Shown: in pieces, positions 6,159 to 13,480 of the stretch
Layout: each line of letters begins with the position of its first letter
Numbering within the stretch: the stretch's first letter is position 1
From: Lysobacteraceae bacterium
GTDB lineage: Bacteria; Pseudomonadota; Gammaproteobacteria; Xanthomonadales; Xanthomonadaceae
Direction: 5' to 3'
DNA: 16,080 bases
NCBI GenBank assembly: GCA_004173415.1
Contig: SEHC01000012.1
Coordinates: 1-16,080 of the forward strand
The notes under the pieces: generated by a model
Told to the model about the DNA's origin: nothing
Databases searched by the model: none
Seen by the model: the letters and a program-made list of their open reading frames with translations, nothing else
Translations under genes and position numbers: made by a program

Positions 6159-8635
6159 GTATCGTCGCCCCCTTCCTCGCCTTCTTGCTGGCAGGTGCGT
6201 TCGCCGCGTACCACCGTATCCGGCTCGCCTACTGGGCTGCGATCACCGCGAGCCTGCTGGTGGCCTGCTGGCTGCTGGGCGCCAACCACACCGCCACGAT
6301 CGTCGCCGCGGTGCTGGTCGCCTTGATCGCCGTGCCACTGCTGATCCCGGGCATCCGCAAGCCGCTGCTGACCGCGCCGCTGCTGAAGTTCTTCCGCAAG
6401 GTGCTGCCGCCGCTCTCGCAGACCGAGCGCATCGCCCTGGAGACCGGCTCGGTCGGCTTCGAAGGCCAGCTGTTCACGGGCGACCCGGACTGGAAGCAGT
6501 TGCTGGACCAGCCCAGGCCGCTGCTGACCGCCGAGGAACAGGCCTTCCTGGATGGCCCGGTGGAAGAGCTGTGCCGGATGACCAATGACTGGGAAATCAC
6601 CCACGTCCATGCCGACCTGCCGCCGGAGCTGTGGGCCTTCATCAAGAAGCACCGCTTCTTCGGCATGATCATTCCCAAAGAATATGGCGGCCTGGGCTTC
6701 TCGGCGCTGGCCCACCACAAGGTGATCCAGAAGATCGCCTCGATCTCCAGCGTGGTCAGTTCCACCGTCGGCGTACCCAACTCGCTGGGCCCGGGCGAAC
6801 TGCTCAACCACTACGGCACCCAGGAACAGAAGGACTACTACCTGCCGCGCCTGGCCGTGGGCGAGGAAGTGCCCTGCTTCGGCCTGACCGGCCCCTTCGC
6901 CGGTTCCGACGCGACCTCCATTCCCGATTACGGCATCGTCTGCAAGGGCGAGTGGAACGGCGCCAACGTGCTCGGCATCAAGCTGACCTTCGACAAGCGC
7001 TACATCACCCTGGCCCCGGTGGCCACGCTGATCGGCCTGGCCTTCCGCATGTACGACCCTGACGGGCTGATCGGCGACACCCGCGACATCGGCATCACCC
7101 TGGCCCTGCTGCCGCGCGATACCGATGGCGTGGAAATCGGCCGCCGCCACTTCCCGCTCAATTCGCCGTTCCAGAACGGCCCGATCCACGGCAAGGAAGT
7201 CTTCATCCCGCTCAGCCAGCTGATCGGTGGCGTGGAGAAGGCCGGCCTGGGCTGGAACATGCTCAACGAATGCCTGGCCGTCGGCCGCTCCATCACCCTG
7301 CCCTCCACCGGCAGCGGCGGGGCCAAGGCCGGCGCCGTGATCACCGGCGCCTACGCGCGCATCCGCAAGCAGTTCGGCCTGTCGGTCGGCCGCTTCGAAG
7401 GCGTGGAAGAAGCGCTGGCCCGGATCGGCGGCAAGGCCTACATGATCAGCGCGCTGTCGCAGGCCACCGCCGCGGCGGTCGACCGTGGCGACGTGCCTTC
7501 GGTGCCGTCGGCCATCGCCAAGTACCACTGCACCGAGATGGGCCGCGAAGTCTCGCGCGACGTGATGGACGTGATCGGCGGCAAGGGCATCATCCTGGGG
7601 CCGCGCAACTTCGCCGGCCGCGCCTACCAGGCCGCGCCCATCGCGATCACCGTGGAAGGCGCCAACATCATGACCCGCAGCCTGCTGATCTTCGGCCAGG
7701 GCGCGATCCTGTGCCATCCGTGGGTGATGAAGGAAATGAAGGCCGCGGGCAACCCCGACCACAAGGCCGGCCTGGAAGACTTCGACCGCAACCTGTTCGG
7801 GCACATGGGCTTCGCCATTTCCAACGCGGTGCGCTCGTTCTGGTTCGGCCTGACCGGCGCGAAGATCGGCGCGGCCCCGGGCGACGCGTATACCCGTCGC
7901 TACTTCCGCAAGCTCGACCGCTATTCGGCCAACCTGGCCCTGATGGCCGACGTGTCCATGCTGCTGCTGGGCGGCAAGCTCAAGTTCAAGGAATCGCTGT
8001 CGGGCCGCCTCGGCGACGTGCTCAGCCACGTGTACATGACCAGCGCGATGCTGAAGCGCTACCACGACGAAGGCGCGCCGGTGGCCGACCAGCCACTGCT
8101 GGCCTGGGCCTTCCACGACAGCGTGCACAAGATCGAACTGGCCCTGTCGGGCGCCCTGCGCAACTTCCCGATCCGCCCGGTGGGCTGGCTGCTGTGGGCG
8201 CTGGTGTTCCCGTGGGGCCGCCGCGCCGAAGCGCCGAGCGATCGCCTGGGCCACCGCGTCGCCGCCCTGCTGATGACCCCGAACGAGGCCCGCGACCGCC
8301 TGGCCGAGGGCGTGTTCCTGACCCCGTGCGCCAACAACCCCGGCGGCCGCATCAACAGCTACCTGGCCAAGGCCATCCTGGCCGAGCCGGTCGAGCGCAA
8401 ATTCATCAAGGCGCTGAAGAGCAGCGACATCCAGGCCCTGGATTTCGCCTCGCAACTGGATGAGGGCGTGCGCGAGAACTGGATCACCGCCGAGGAGCGC
8501 AGGCAGTTGGAAGAGCTGCGCGAGATCACCCTGGAAACCATCACCGTGGATGATTTCGACGTGCACGAACTGCGTTCGGCGGCCTACTACGACCAGCAGC
8601 GTCCGCAGGAAGGGCAGTCGCGCGAAGCGGCATGA
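6155..8635 (+). CDS. fadE: FadE-type acyl-CoA dehydrogenase
   Basis: Catalyses the first step of fatty-acid beta-oxidation, FAD-dependent oxidation of acyl-CoA to trans-2-enoyl-CoA. The 826-residue length matches E. coli FadE (814), about twice an ordinary acyl-CoA dehydrogenase. Three N-terminal hydrophobic segments (about 3-19, 24-41 and 45-65) anchor it to the inner membrane. The dehydrogenase core spans about 115-510: FFGMIIPKEYGGLGFS (158-173), CFGLTGPFAGSDA (231-243), and the block VEGANIMTR, where Glu491 aligns with the catalytic base of the family. The rest is the FadE-specific C-terminal domain (DUF1974 type), containing the HDSVHKIELALSGALRNFP stretch. Its ATG overlaps the hydrolase stop. 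A strong terminator follows 23 bases after the stop. Regulation by the divergent TetR is likely. Confidence 0.96.
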   Translation: MSIVAPFLAFLLAGAFAAYHRIRLAYWAAITASLLVACWLLGANHTATIVAAVLVALIAVPLLIPGIRKPLLTAPLLKFFRKVLPPLSQTERIALETGSVGFEGQLFTGDPDWKQLLDQPRPLLTAEEQAFLDGPVEELCRMTNDWEITHVHADLPPELWAFIKKHRFFGMIIPKEYGGLGFSALAHHKVIQKIASISSVVSSTVGVPNSLGPGELLNHYGTQEQKDYYLPRLAVGEEVPCFGLTGPFAGSDATSIPDYGIVCKGEWNGANVLGIKLTFDKRYITLAPVATLIGLAFRMYDPDGLIGDTRDIGITLALLPRDTDGVEIGRRHFPLNSPFQNGPIHGKEVFIPLSQLIGGVEKAGLGWNMLNECLAVGRSITLPSTGSGGAKAGAVITGAYARIRKQFGLSVGRFEGVEEALARIGGKAYMISALSQATAAAVDRGDVPSVPSAIAKYHCTEMGREVSRDVMDVIGGKGIILGPRNFAGRAYQAAPIAITVEGANIMTRSLLIFGQGAILCHPWVMKEMKAAGNPDHKAGLEDFDRNLFGHMGFAISNAVRSFWFGLTGAKIGAAPGDAYTRRYFRKLDRYSANLALMADVSMLLLGGKLKFKESLSGRLGDVLSHVYMTSAMLKRYHDEGAPVADQPLLAWAFHDSVHKIELALSGALRNFPIRPVGWLLWALVFPWGRRAEAPSDRLGHRVAALLMTPNEARDRLAEGVFLTPCANNPGGRINSYLAKAILAEPVERKFIKALKSSDIQALDFASQLDEGVRENWITAEERRQLEELREITLETITVDDFDVHELRSAAYYDQQRPQEGQSREAA

Positions 8636-8658
8636 TGCCTGACTGACTGGACGACCGG

Positions 8659-8683
8659 ACGGCGGGCTTCGGCCCGCCGTTTT
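8659..8683 (+). terminator. Intrinsic terminator after fadE
   Basis: ACGGCGGGC (8659-8667) and GCCCGCCGT (8672-8680) form a perfect 9-bp GC-rich stem closed by a TTCG tetraloop and followed by TTT. It ends the hydrolase-fadE message just before the ribosome site of the DUF4442 gene, so that gene depends on read-through or on its own promoter. Confidence 0.88.
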
Positions 8684-8698
8684 CCATTGGAGAACCGC

Positions 8699-9175
8699 AT
8701 GTCCGCCTCCGTACTGCAGCTTTACGAGAAGTTCGCCCGCCTGCCCTTCGGCCACTGGCTGTTCTCGCGCGCGGTCTGTTTCAAGGCGCCCTACTTCGGC
8801 AGCATCAAGCCGCGCATGACGGTGCTTGAACCCGGTCGCGCCGAGGCCACCATCGCCCACCGCCGCGGCGTCACCAACCACCTGGGCACCGTGCACGCCA
8901 TCGCCCTGTGCAACCTGGCCGAATTCACCGGCGGGCTGGTGACCGATGCCAGCATTCCCGCCTCGATGCGCTGGATCCCCAAGGGCATGCAGGTGGAATA
9001 CCTGAAGAAGGCCGTGGGCACCCAGCGCGGCGTCGCCACCCCCGAATTCGCGCCGCACGACGCGAAGGAGGGCTATGAGCTGCCGGTCAACGTGGTGGTG
9101 AGCAATCCGCGGGGCGAGCCGGTGTTCAAGGCGCGCATCTCGATGTGGGTTTCGCCCAGGCCTGCGCGCGGCTGA
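8699..9175 (+). CDS. DUF4442 hotdog-fold protein, putative thioesterase
   Basis: A 158-residue protein of the DUF4442 group within the hotdog superfamily, whose characterised relatives mostly cleave acyl-CoA thioesters. The motif NHLGTVHA (60-67) and the following LAEFTGG (73-79, Glu75) occupy the place of the hotdog active-site helix. A basic WIPKGMQVEYLKKAVG segment follows at 92-107. ATG 8699 is chosen because GGAG sits 6 bases upstream; an in-frame TTG at 8687 has none. It lies 63 bases after fadE, separated by the terminator. This suggests a role in acyl-CoA turnover alongside beta-oxidation, but activity and chain length are not readable. It converges on the DUF1304 gene. Confidence 0.85.
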   Translation: MSASVLQLYEKFARLPFGHWLFSRAVCFKAPYFGSIKPRMTVLEPGRAEATIAHRRGVTNHLGTVHAIALCNLAEFTGGLVTDASIPASMRWIPKGMQVEYLKKAVGTQRGVATPEFAPHDAKEGYELPVNVVVSNPRGEPVFKARISMWVSPRPARG

Positions 9176-9180
9176 CTGGC

Positions 9181-9254
9181 TGCAGGAGCGACGCGAGTCG
9201 CGAAGCTGGGGACAGGCCAGCGGTTAGGCGCTTCGCGACTTGCGTCGCGCCTAC
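9181..9254. repeat. Inverted REP (SMAG-like) doublet between convergent genes
   Basis: Arms 9188-9206 and 9230-9248 are inverted copies matching at 18 of 19 bases, separated by 23 bases. Each arm is itself a hairpin (GCGAC-GCGA-GTCGC on the left). The right copy, read on the minus strand, starts with the GTAG head (9254-9251) typical of SMAG/REP elements of Stenotrophomonas and relatives; the left head is altered to GCAG. It sits exactly between the ends of two convergent genes, where it could act as a two-way terminator. Confidence 0.8.
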
Positions 9255-9288
9255 CTTCCTACCGTTCCACCGCTCCTACCGCTCCTAC
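9247..9288 (-). repeat. Tandem iteration of the REP head GTAGGAGCG
   Basis: Reading the minus strand from 9288: GTAGGAGCG (9288-9280), GTAGGAGCG (9279-9271), GTGGAACG (9270-9263), GTAGGAAG (9262-9255), then GTAGGCGC (9254-9247), which leads into the right REP hairpin. Five head-like units of 8-9 bp thus precede one stem. The TAG of the outermost head serves as the stop codon of the DUF1304 gene. Confidence 0.7.
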
Positions 9289-9656
9289 AATCGGCCCAGC
9301 CAGATGGTGGCGATGGCGGCGATGGCCGGCAGGCCCTGCACGAAGAAGATGCGCTTGCTGACGCTCCAGGCGCCGTACAGGGCGGCAACCAGCACGCAGT
9401 GCAGGAAGAACATCACCACCTGCCACTGCCCCAGGTACAGGTAGTACAGCAGGCCCGCGGCGAGGAAACCGTTGTACACGCCCTGGTTGGCGGCCAGCAC
9501 GCGGGTGGTCTCGGCCTTCTCGGGTGAATTGCGAAAGGTCTTCAGGCCCAGCGGCCGGGTCCAGAGGAACATTTCCAGGACCAGGAAGTAGACATGCAGC
9601 AGGGCGACCAGTACCACCAGGACCTGGGCGAGGAGGACGTGGCTAAGGATCGGCAT
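9285..9656 (-). CDS. DUF1304 family small membrane protein
   Basis: A 123-residue integral membrane protein with four predicted helices (about 4-26, 58-75, 79-97 and 104-120). The family signature is visible: LLHVYFLVLEM (19-29) and NQGVYNGFLAAGL (57-69). DUF1304 has no established function. ATG 9656 (MPILSHVLLAQ) gives the normal family length; in-frame codons further upstream look non-coding, and the ribosome site is weak. The stop TAG falls inside a GTAG REP head. It has no same-strand neighbour close enough for an operon; upstream lies a long gene-less region with a palindrome array. Confidence 0.85.
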   Translation of the reverse strand: MPILSHVLLAQVLVVLVALLHVYFLVLEMFLWTRPLGLKTFRNSPEKAETTRVLAANQGVYNGFLAAGLLYYLYLGQWQVVMFFLHCVLVAALYGAWSVSKRIFFVQGLPAIAAIATIWLGRL

Positions 9657-9842
9657 CGGAGGGTCCGCCAGGGCAAGTTGGCGACCAGCATACCCAAGCG
9701 CCGCCGGTCGCATCGGCCGCAGGCCTGCCTGGCGGGCCGCACCCTAGGGCCGGAGTTGCCCGGCTGCTGCTGTCCCCCGGGACCTGCGCTCCTGCTGATA
9801 TCGCATCCGATTGACGACGCAGCGGGGTGGGTCGCGAAGCGC

Positions 9843-9864
9843 AGCCGAGCAAGCTCGGCCCTAC
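9843..9864 (-). repeat. Solo REP (SMAG-like) element
   Basis: On the minus strand a GTAG head (9864-9861) is followed by a stem CCGAGC-TT-GCTCGG. The adjoining GCGCTTCGCGAC (9842-9831, minus) is the same 12-mer as at 9228-9239 in the REP doublet, so the two elements belong to one family. It lies 32 bases from the palindrome array. Confidence 0.65.
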
Positions 9865-9896
9865 AAGGCCTGGCGCGGAGCTTGGGATATTCAGCC

Positions 9897-10196
9897 GCAA
9901 GGCTTCTTGACTTGCGCGTGAGGTCCCGAGGGCCGCGCGCAAGGCTCCGGCGCCTTGCGTGCAAGGCTTTCCGGCTCGCGCGCAAGGCTCTGCTGGCTTA
10001 CGCGCAAGGCAATCCGGGTTGCGCCGCAAGGCTCGGAGTGTTTCGGGCAAGGCCTTGATGGCTTGCGCGCAAGGATCGGAGTGTCGGACGCAAGGCTCTG
10101 CTGCCTTGCCTGCAAGGCTTTTGGGCTTGCGCGCAACGCTCGGCAGGCTTGCGTGCAAGGCTTTGCGGATCGCGACCGGGTCTTTTTGGCTTGCGG
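9897..10196. repeat. Tandem array of about fourteen 21-22 bp palindromic units
   Basis: Units start at 9897, 9918, 9939, 9961, 9982, 10004, 10026, 10047, 10069, 10090, 10112, 10133, 10155 and 10176. Lengths are 21 or 22 bases and the mean is 21.4. The consensus is GCAAGGCT, then 4-7 variable bases, then GGCTTGCGC. Each unit junction therefore rebuilds a dyad whose perfect form is CTTGCGCGCAAG; the second and last units are degenerate. The period is not a multiple of three overall, so the frames crossing it are unlikely to be coding. Spacers of a few bases exclude a CRISPR. The period near two helical turns would put all dyads on one DNA face, as in a protein-binding array. Function unknown. 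Confidence 0.85.
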
Positions 10197-10332
10197 GTGC
10201 ACTTCCCCGGCACCGCCCCGCCGTTCTCGCGTACCCGGGCCTTGCCGAACAACGCCGGCCGATACCACAGGCCGCCGGCCAGGAAACCGGATACGCCCGC
10301 GACCGGCACCGCCGTGCATTACCCGTCCGGGG

Positions 10333-11670
10333 TCAGGCTTTACGTTCGGCCGGCAGCCGTCCCGCTTGGCGCAGCAGCCGCCAGGCGCTGAAGGTCATGG
10401 CCGAGGCCACCAGCAGGCCGGCACCGAAAACCACGTTGGAGCCGAAGGCCGACAGCAGCTTGTGCGCCCAGACGAAGGCCAGGTCGCCGCCGCGGTAGAT
10501 CACCGTGTCGATGGCCGCCCCGGCCTTGTAGCGCCATTGCCGGTCGACCCGGGTATAGATCGTTTCCCGCGCCGGCTTGGCCAACGAGAACTCGCTGGCG
10601 CGGGTGACCACCTGGACGATGGCGATCATCAACGGCAGCGGCGAGGCCGCCAGGATCGAGAAGCCGAGGATGATCGCCGCGCCGGGGATCAGCAGCGCCG
10701 GGGCGATGCCGAAGCGCGACAGCAGGCCTCGGGTCACCAGCAGCTGCACCACCAGGGTCAGCGAATTGACCGCCAGGTCGATGCTGGCGAAGTAGTTGGC
10801 GCGCGCCTCGGAAGTGGCGAACAGGCTGCGGGCGATGGCGTTCTGTTCGTTGTAGAGCAGCGTGCCCACGCCCACCCCCAGCACCACCATCAAGGCCAGC
10901 CAGCGCAGCAGCGGCTCGCGCGCGATCAGCTTCAGCCCGGCCCAGACGCTGCCGCCCATCGGGATCTCGCCGCTGGCCTGCTGGCGCTGGGCCTCGCGCA
11001 ATACCGCCCACTTGCGCAGCTTGAGGATGCACAGCACGCACACCGAGAACAGCGCGACCGAGACCAGCATCATGTTGGCGATGCCGACCCGTTCGACCAG
11101 GGTCTTGGTCAGCGCCGGACCGACGAAGGCGCCGATGGTGCCGGCCGCGCCGATGTAGCCATAGTAGTTGCGCGCTTCCACGTTGCTGAAGATGTCGGCC
11201 ATGAAGCTCCAGAACACGGCCACGGCGAACAGGTTGAAGACCGTGATCCAGAGGATGAAGGCCAGGCCGCGCCCGGCGATGCCGCTGTCGAACATGAAGT
11301 AGAACAACAGCAGCGTGGCGATGAAGAACAGGTAGATCACCGGCAGGAACACGCGCCGCGGGAAGCGGCTGACCAGCCAGCCGTAGACCGGCTGCAGCAG
11401 CAACATGATCACGAACACCAGGGTGAAGATCACCTGCAGGGTGAACTCGTTCAGGGCCACCCCGCGATCGAGGAAAAAGCCGACCATCGCCGGCGGGAAC
11501 ACCGCCTCGATGTCGCTGGAGGCGGCCATTGCCTCGCGCACCGGGCGCAGCACGTAATAGCCGCTGAGCAGGCAGAAGAAATAGAGAAAGGCCCAGGCCA
11601 GCGGCGGCGAGTCGCCGAGCGCGTTGCGGAAACGGGTGATTGCGCCCACGCGGGACGATGCCTGGCTCAC
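10333..11670 (-). CDS. Twelve-TM transporter, MFS type, possibly ATP/ADP-translocase-like
   Basis: A roughly 445-residue, very hydrophobic inner-membrane carrier with about 12 helices. Its first helix carries AWAFLYFFCLLSGYYVLRPV and the following RE (25-46). A charged central loop (KLRKWAVLREAQRQQ) separates two six-helix halves. The SGYYVLRPVRE motif recalls the bacterial ATP/ADP translocase-like branch (COG3202) of the MFS superfamily, but I cannot settle nucleotide exchange against another substrate. GTG 11670 (VSQASSRVGAITRFRNALGD) is preferred over the GTG at 11790 because the first 40 residues of the longer form look non-coding; a CAGGG box is about 10 bases upstream. It is divergent from the GMC oxidoreductase and followed by a gene-less repeat region. 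Confidence 0.8.
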   Translation of the reverse strand: MSQASSRVGAITRFRNALGDSPPLAWAFLYFFCLLSGYYVLRPVREAMAASSDIEAVFPPAMVGFFLDRGVALNEFTLQVIFTLVFVIMLLLQPVYGWLVSRFPRRVFLPVIYLFFIATLLLFYFMFDSGIAGRGLAFILWITVFNLFAVAVFWSFMADIFSNVEARNYYGYIGAAGTIGAFVGPALTKTLVERVGIANMMLVSVALFSVCVLCILKLRKWAVLREAQRQQASGEIPMGGSVWAGLKLIAREPLLRWLALMVVLGVGVGTLLYNEQNAIARSLFATSEARANYFASIDLAVNSLTLVVQLLVTRGLLSRFGIAPALLIPGAAIILGFSILAASPLPLMIAIVQVVTRASEFSLAKPARETIYTRVDRQWRYKAGAAIDTVIYRGGDLAFVWAHKLLSAFGSNVVFGAGLLVASAMTFSAWRLLRQAGRLPAERKA

Positions 11671-11825
11671 CGCGGGACGGCCCTGTTCTGATTTCGCAAT
11701 GCGGGCATCGATGCCGGACTCGCAGGCCACCAGCGCGCAAGGTATCCGATGCACTGCAACATCTCCAGCGCTTTTGCCCGCCTTGCGCACCAGCTTTCAG
11801 TTCCTTGGCCGGCGCGATCGCGCGC

Positions 11826-11839
11826 AGAGCATTTGCTCT
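11826..11839. promoter_or_regulatory. Inverted repeat in the divergent transporter/oxidoreductase gap
   Basis: AGAGCA-TT-TGCTCT is a perfect 6-bp dyad with a 2-base spacer, 45 bases upstream of the GMC start in the 214-base divergent gap (11671-11884). It may be an operator. No regulator gene is adjacent, and I see no convincing -35/-10 pair. Confidence 0.3.
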
Positions 11840-11884
11840 AGCCCCGGCGGCTAGCTTCGCCGTATTCCTGCCACAGGCTTGCGC

Positions 11885-13480
11885 GTGTACGACTACATCA
11901 TCATTGGCGCCGGCTCGGCCGGTTGCGTGCTGGCCAACCGACTGTCCGAAGACCCCGCGATCAAGGTGCTGCTGCTGGAAGCCGGTCCCCGCGACTGGCA
12001 TCCCTTCATCCACATGCCCGCCGGGCTGGCCAAGCTGGTCGGGCAGAAAGGCGTGAACTGGAGCTACGACACCGCGCCCGAGCCGCACCTGGGCGGACGC
12101 CGCCTGTGGTGGCCGCGCGGCAAGGTGCTGGGAGGTTCCAGCTCGATCAATGCGATGTGCTACATCCGCGGCGTAGCCGGCGACTACGACGACTGGGCGG
12201 CGAACGGCGCGCTGGGTTGGGACTGGAACGGAGCCCTGCCCTACTTCAAGCGTTCCGAACACAACTCGCGTGGCGCCGACCCGCTGCACGGTGGCGACGG
12301 TCCGCTGTACGTCTCCGACCTGCGCTACACCAATCCACTGTCCTCCGCCTTCATCGAGGCAGGCGCGCAGGCGGGGTTCGCCCGCAACGACGACTTCAAC
12401 GGCCCGCGGCAAGCCGGCGTGGGCATGTACCAGGTCACCCAGAAGGACGGCGCCCGCTGTTCGGCGGCCGTCGCCTACCTGCGGCCGGCGGCATCGCGCC
12501 CCAACCTGGACGTGGTGACCGGCGCGCTGGTCCGCCGCATCGTCGTCCAGGACGGCCGCGCCAACGGCGTGGACTATTCCCACAAGGGCCAGCAGGTGCA
12601 TGCAGGCGCAGCGCGCGAAGTGCTGCTGAGTGGCGGCGCGGTCAATTCACCGCAGTTGCTGATGCTTTCGGGCATCGGCCCGGCCGACCACCTGCGCCAG
12701 CATGGGATCGGCGTGGTCATGGATTCGCCGTCGGTCGGCGGCAACCTGCAGGACCACCTCGACGTGTGCACCCTGCAGCACTCGACCCAGCGCATCACCT
12801 ACGACCGGGCCAGCGAGATCCGCACCGCGTTCGACTATTTCCTGCGCGGCCATCGCGGCCCGGGCAGCAGCAACATCGCCGAAGCCGGCGGCTTCCTGCG
12901 TTCGCCACTGGCTCCCGACGAACGCGCCGACATCCAGCTGCACTTCGTCCCGGCCATGCTCGACGACCACGGCCGCAACCGCCTGGCCGGCGACGGCTAC
13001 ACGCTGCATGCCTGTTTCCTGCGCCCGCGCAGCCGCGGCCGGATCAGCCTGGCCAGCGCCGATCCGCGCGCCGACGCGCGGATCCAGGCCAACTACCTTG
13101 GCGACGAAGAAGGCTTCGACCTGAAGATGATGGTCGAATGCGCCAAGCTTTCGCGCGACATCTTCGCCCAGAAGGCCTTCGACCCCTATCGCGGCGCGCC
13201 GATCCATCCGGTGCGGAACGACCTGTCCGAGCGCGAACTGATCGAGTTCATCCGGGCCAAGGCCGAGACCGTGTACCACCCGGTCGGCACCTGCCGGATG
13301 GGCAGCGACGAGGGGGCGGTGGTGGACAGCCAGTTGCGGGTCAATGGCGTGGCCGGCCTGCGCGTGGTCGATGCCTCGGTGATGCCGACCCTGATCGGAG
13401 GCAACACCAACGCGCCGACGATAATGATCGCCGAAAGGGCCGCCGACCTGATCCGCGACAGGGAAACCCTGCGCGCCTAG
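11885..13480 (+). CDS. GMC family FAD oxidoreductase (choline/alcohol dehydrogenase-like)
   Basis: Flavoprotein that oxidises an alcohol to an aldehyde. The FAD-binding dinucleotide fold opens the protein (YDYIIIGAGSAGCVLANRL, residues 2-20) with LLLEAG closing it. GMC signature 1 is PRGKVLGGSSSINAMCYIRG near 77-96, and signature 2 is SGGAVNSPQLLMLSGIGP near 249-266. The catalytic His465 (YHPVGTCRMG) and Asn509 (GGNTNAPTIMIAER) correspond to the His/Asn pair of choline oxidase. GTG 11885 is chosen over TTG 11879 because CACAGG lies 7 bases before it. The 531-residue length is typical of the choline dehydrogenase-like cytosolic branch. No betaine-pathway partner is nearby, so the substrate is open. 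Its stop overlaps that of the convergent gene on CTAG. Confidence 0.93.
   Translation: MYDYIIIGAGSAGCVLANRLSEDPAIKVLLLEAGPRDWHPFIHMPAGLAKLVGQKGVNWSYDTAPEPHLGGRRLWWPRGKVLGGSSSINAMCYIRGVAGDYDDWAANGALGWDWNGALPYFKRSEHNSRGADPLHGGDGPLYVSDLRYTNPLSSAFIEAGAQAGFARNDDFNGPRQAGVGMYQVTQKDGARCSAAVAYLRPAASRPNLDVVTGALVRRIVVQDGRANGVDYSHKGQQVHAGAAREVLLSGGAVNSPQLLMLSGIGPADHLRQHGIGVVMDSPSVGGNLQDHLDVCTLQHSTQRITYDRASEIRTAFDYFLRGHRGPGSSNIAEAGGFLRSPLAPDERADIQLHFVPAMLDDHGRNRLAGDGYTLHACFLRPRSRGRISLASADPRADARIQANYLGDEEGFDLKMMVECAKLSRDIFAQKAFDPYRGAPIHPVRNDLSERELIEFIRAKAETVYHPVGTCRMGSDEGAVVDSQLRVNGVAGLRVVDASVMPTLIGGNTNAPTIMIAERAADLIRDRETLRA

Larger units (their letters stand above)
9657..10332. other. Gene-less 676-base region with repeats
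   Basis: Between the start of the DUF1304 gene and the end of the transporter gene no convincing gene is seen. From 9657 to 9842 I see only GC-rich unique sequence, which should include the DUF1304 promoter. A solo REP (9843-9864) and the palindrome array (9897-10196) follow. From 10197 to 10332 I see nothing definite. Open frames exist here on both strands and in several phases, but they cross the repeat array and have no family resemblance. Confidence 0.75.

Noticed and set aside
5723..9058. A 1111-codon open frame on the minus strand
   Set aside because: It is antisense to fadE and parts of its neighbours. Its translation is rich in His, Gln, Arg and Gly with no domain, as expected of the reverse phase of GC-rich coding DNA.
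9897..10196. CRISPR array
   Set aside because: Conserved segments are about 16 bases and the variable parts only 4-7 bases, far too short for spacers; no cas genes are in the window.
9891..10319. Repetitive open frames across the palindrome array, such as one with KPCTQ and SLARKP repeats
   Set aside because: Similar frames are open on both strands and in several phases because the repeat unit contains no stops. The 21/22 alternation breaks the protein repeat register, and no ribosome site or family supports one over the others.
11670..11790. A 40-codon N-terminal extension of the transporter from GTG 11790
   Set aside because: The extension is polar, unlike a transporter N-terminus, and lies in the divergent promoter region; the GTG at 11670 gives a normal-length carrier.
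10340..12601. A 753-codon minus-strand frame crossing the transporter and the oxidoreductase
   Set aside because: It overlaps two well-supported genes in the wrong phase and has no recognisable domain; a compositional artefact.
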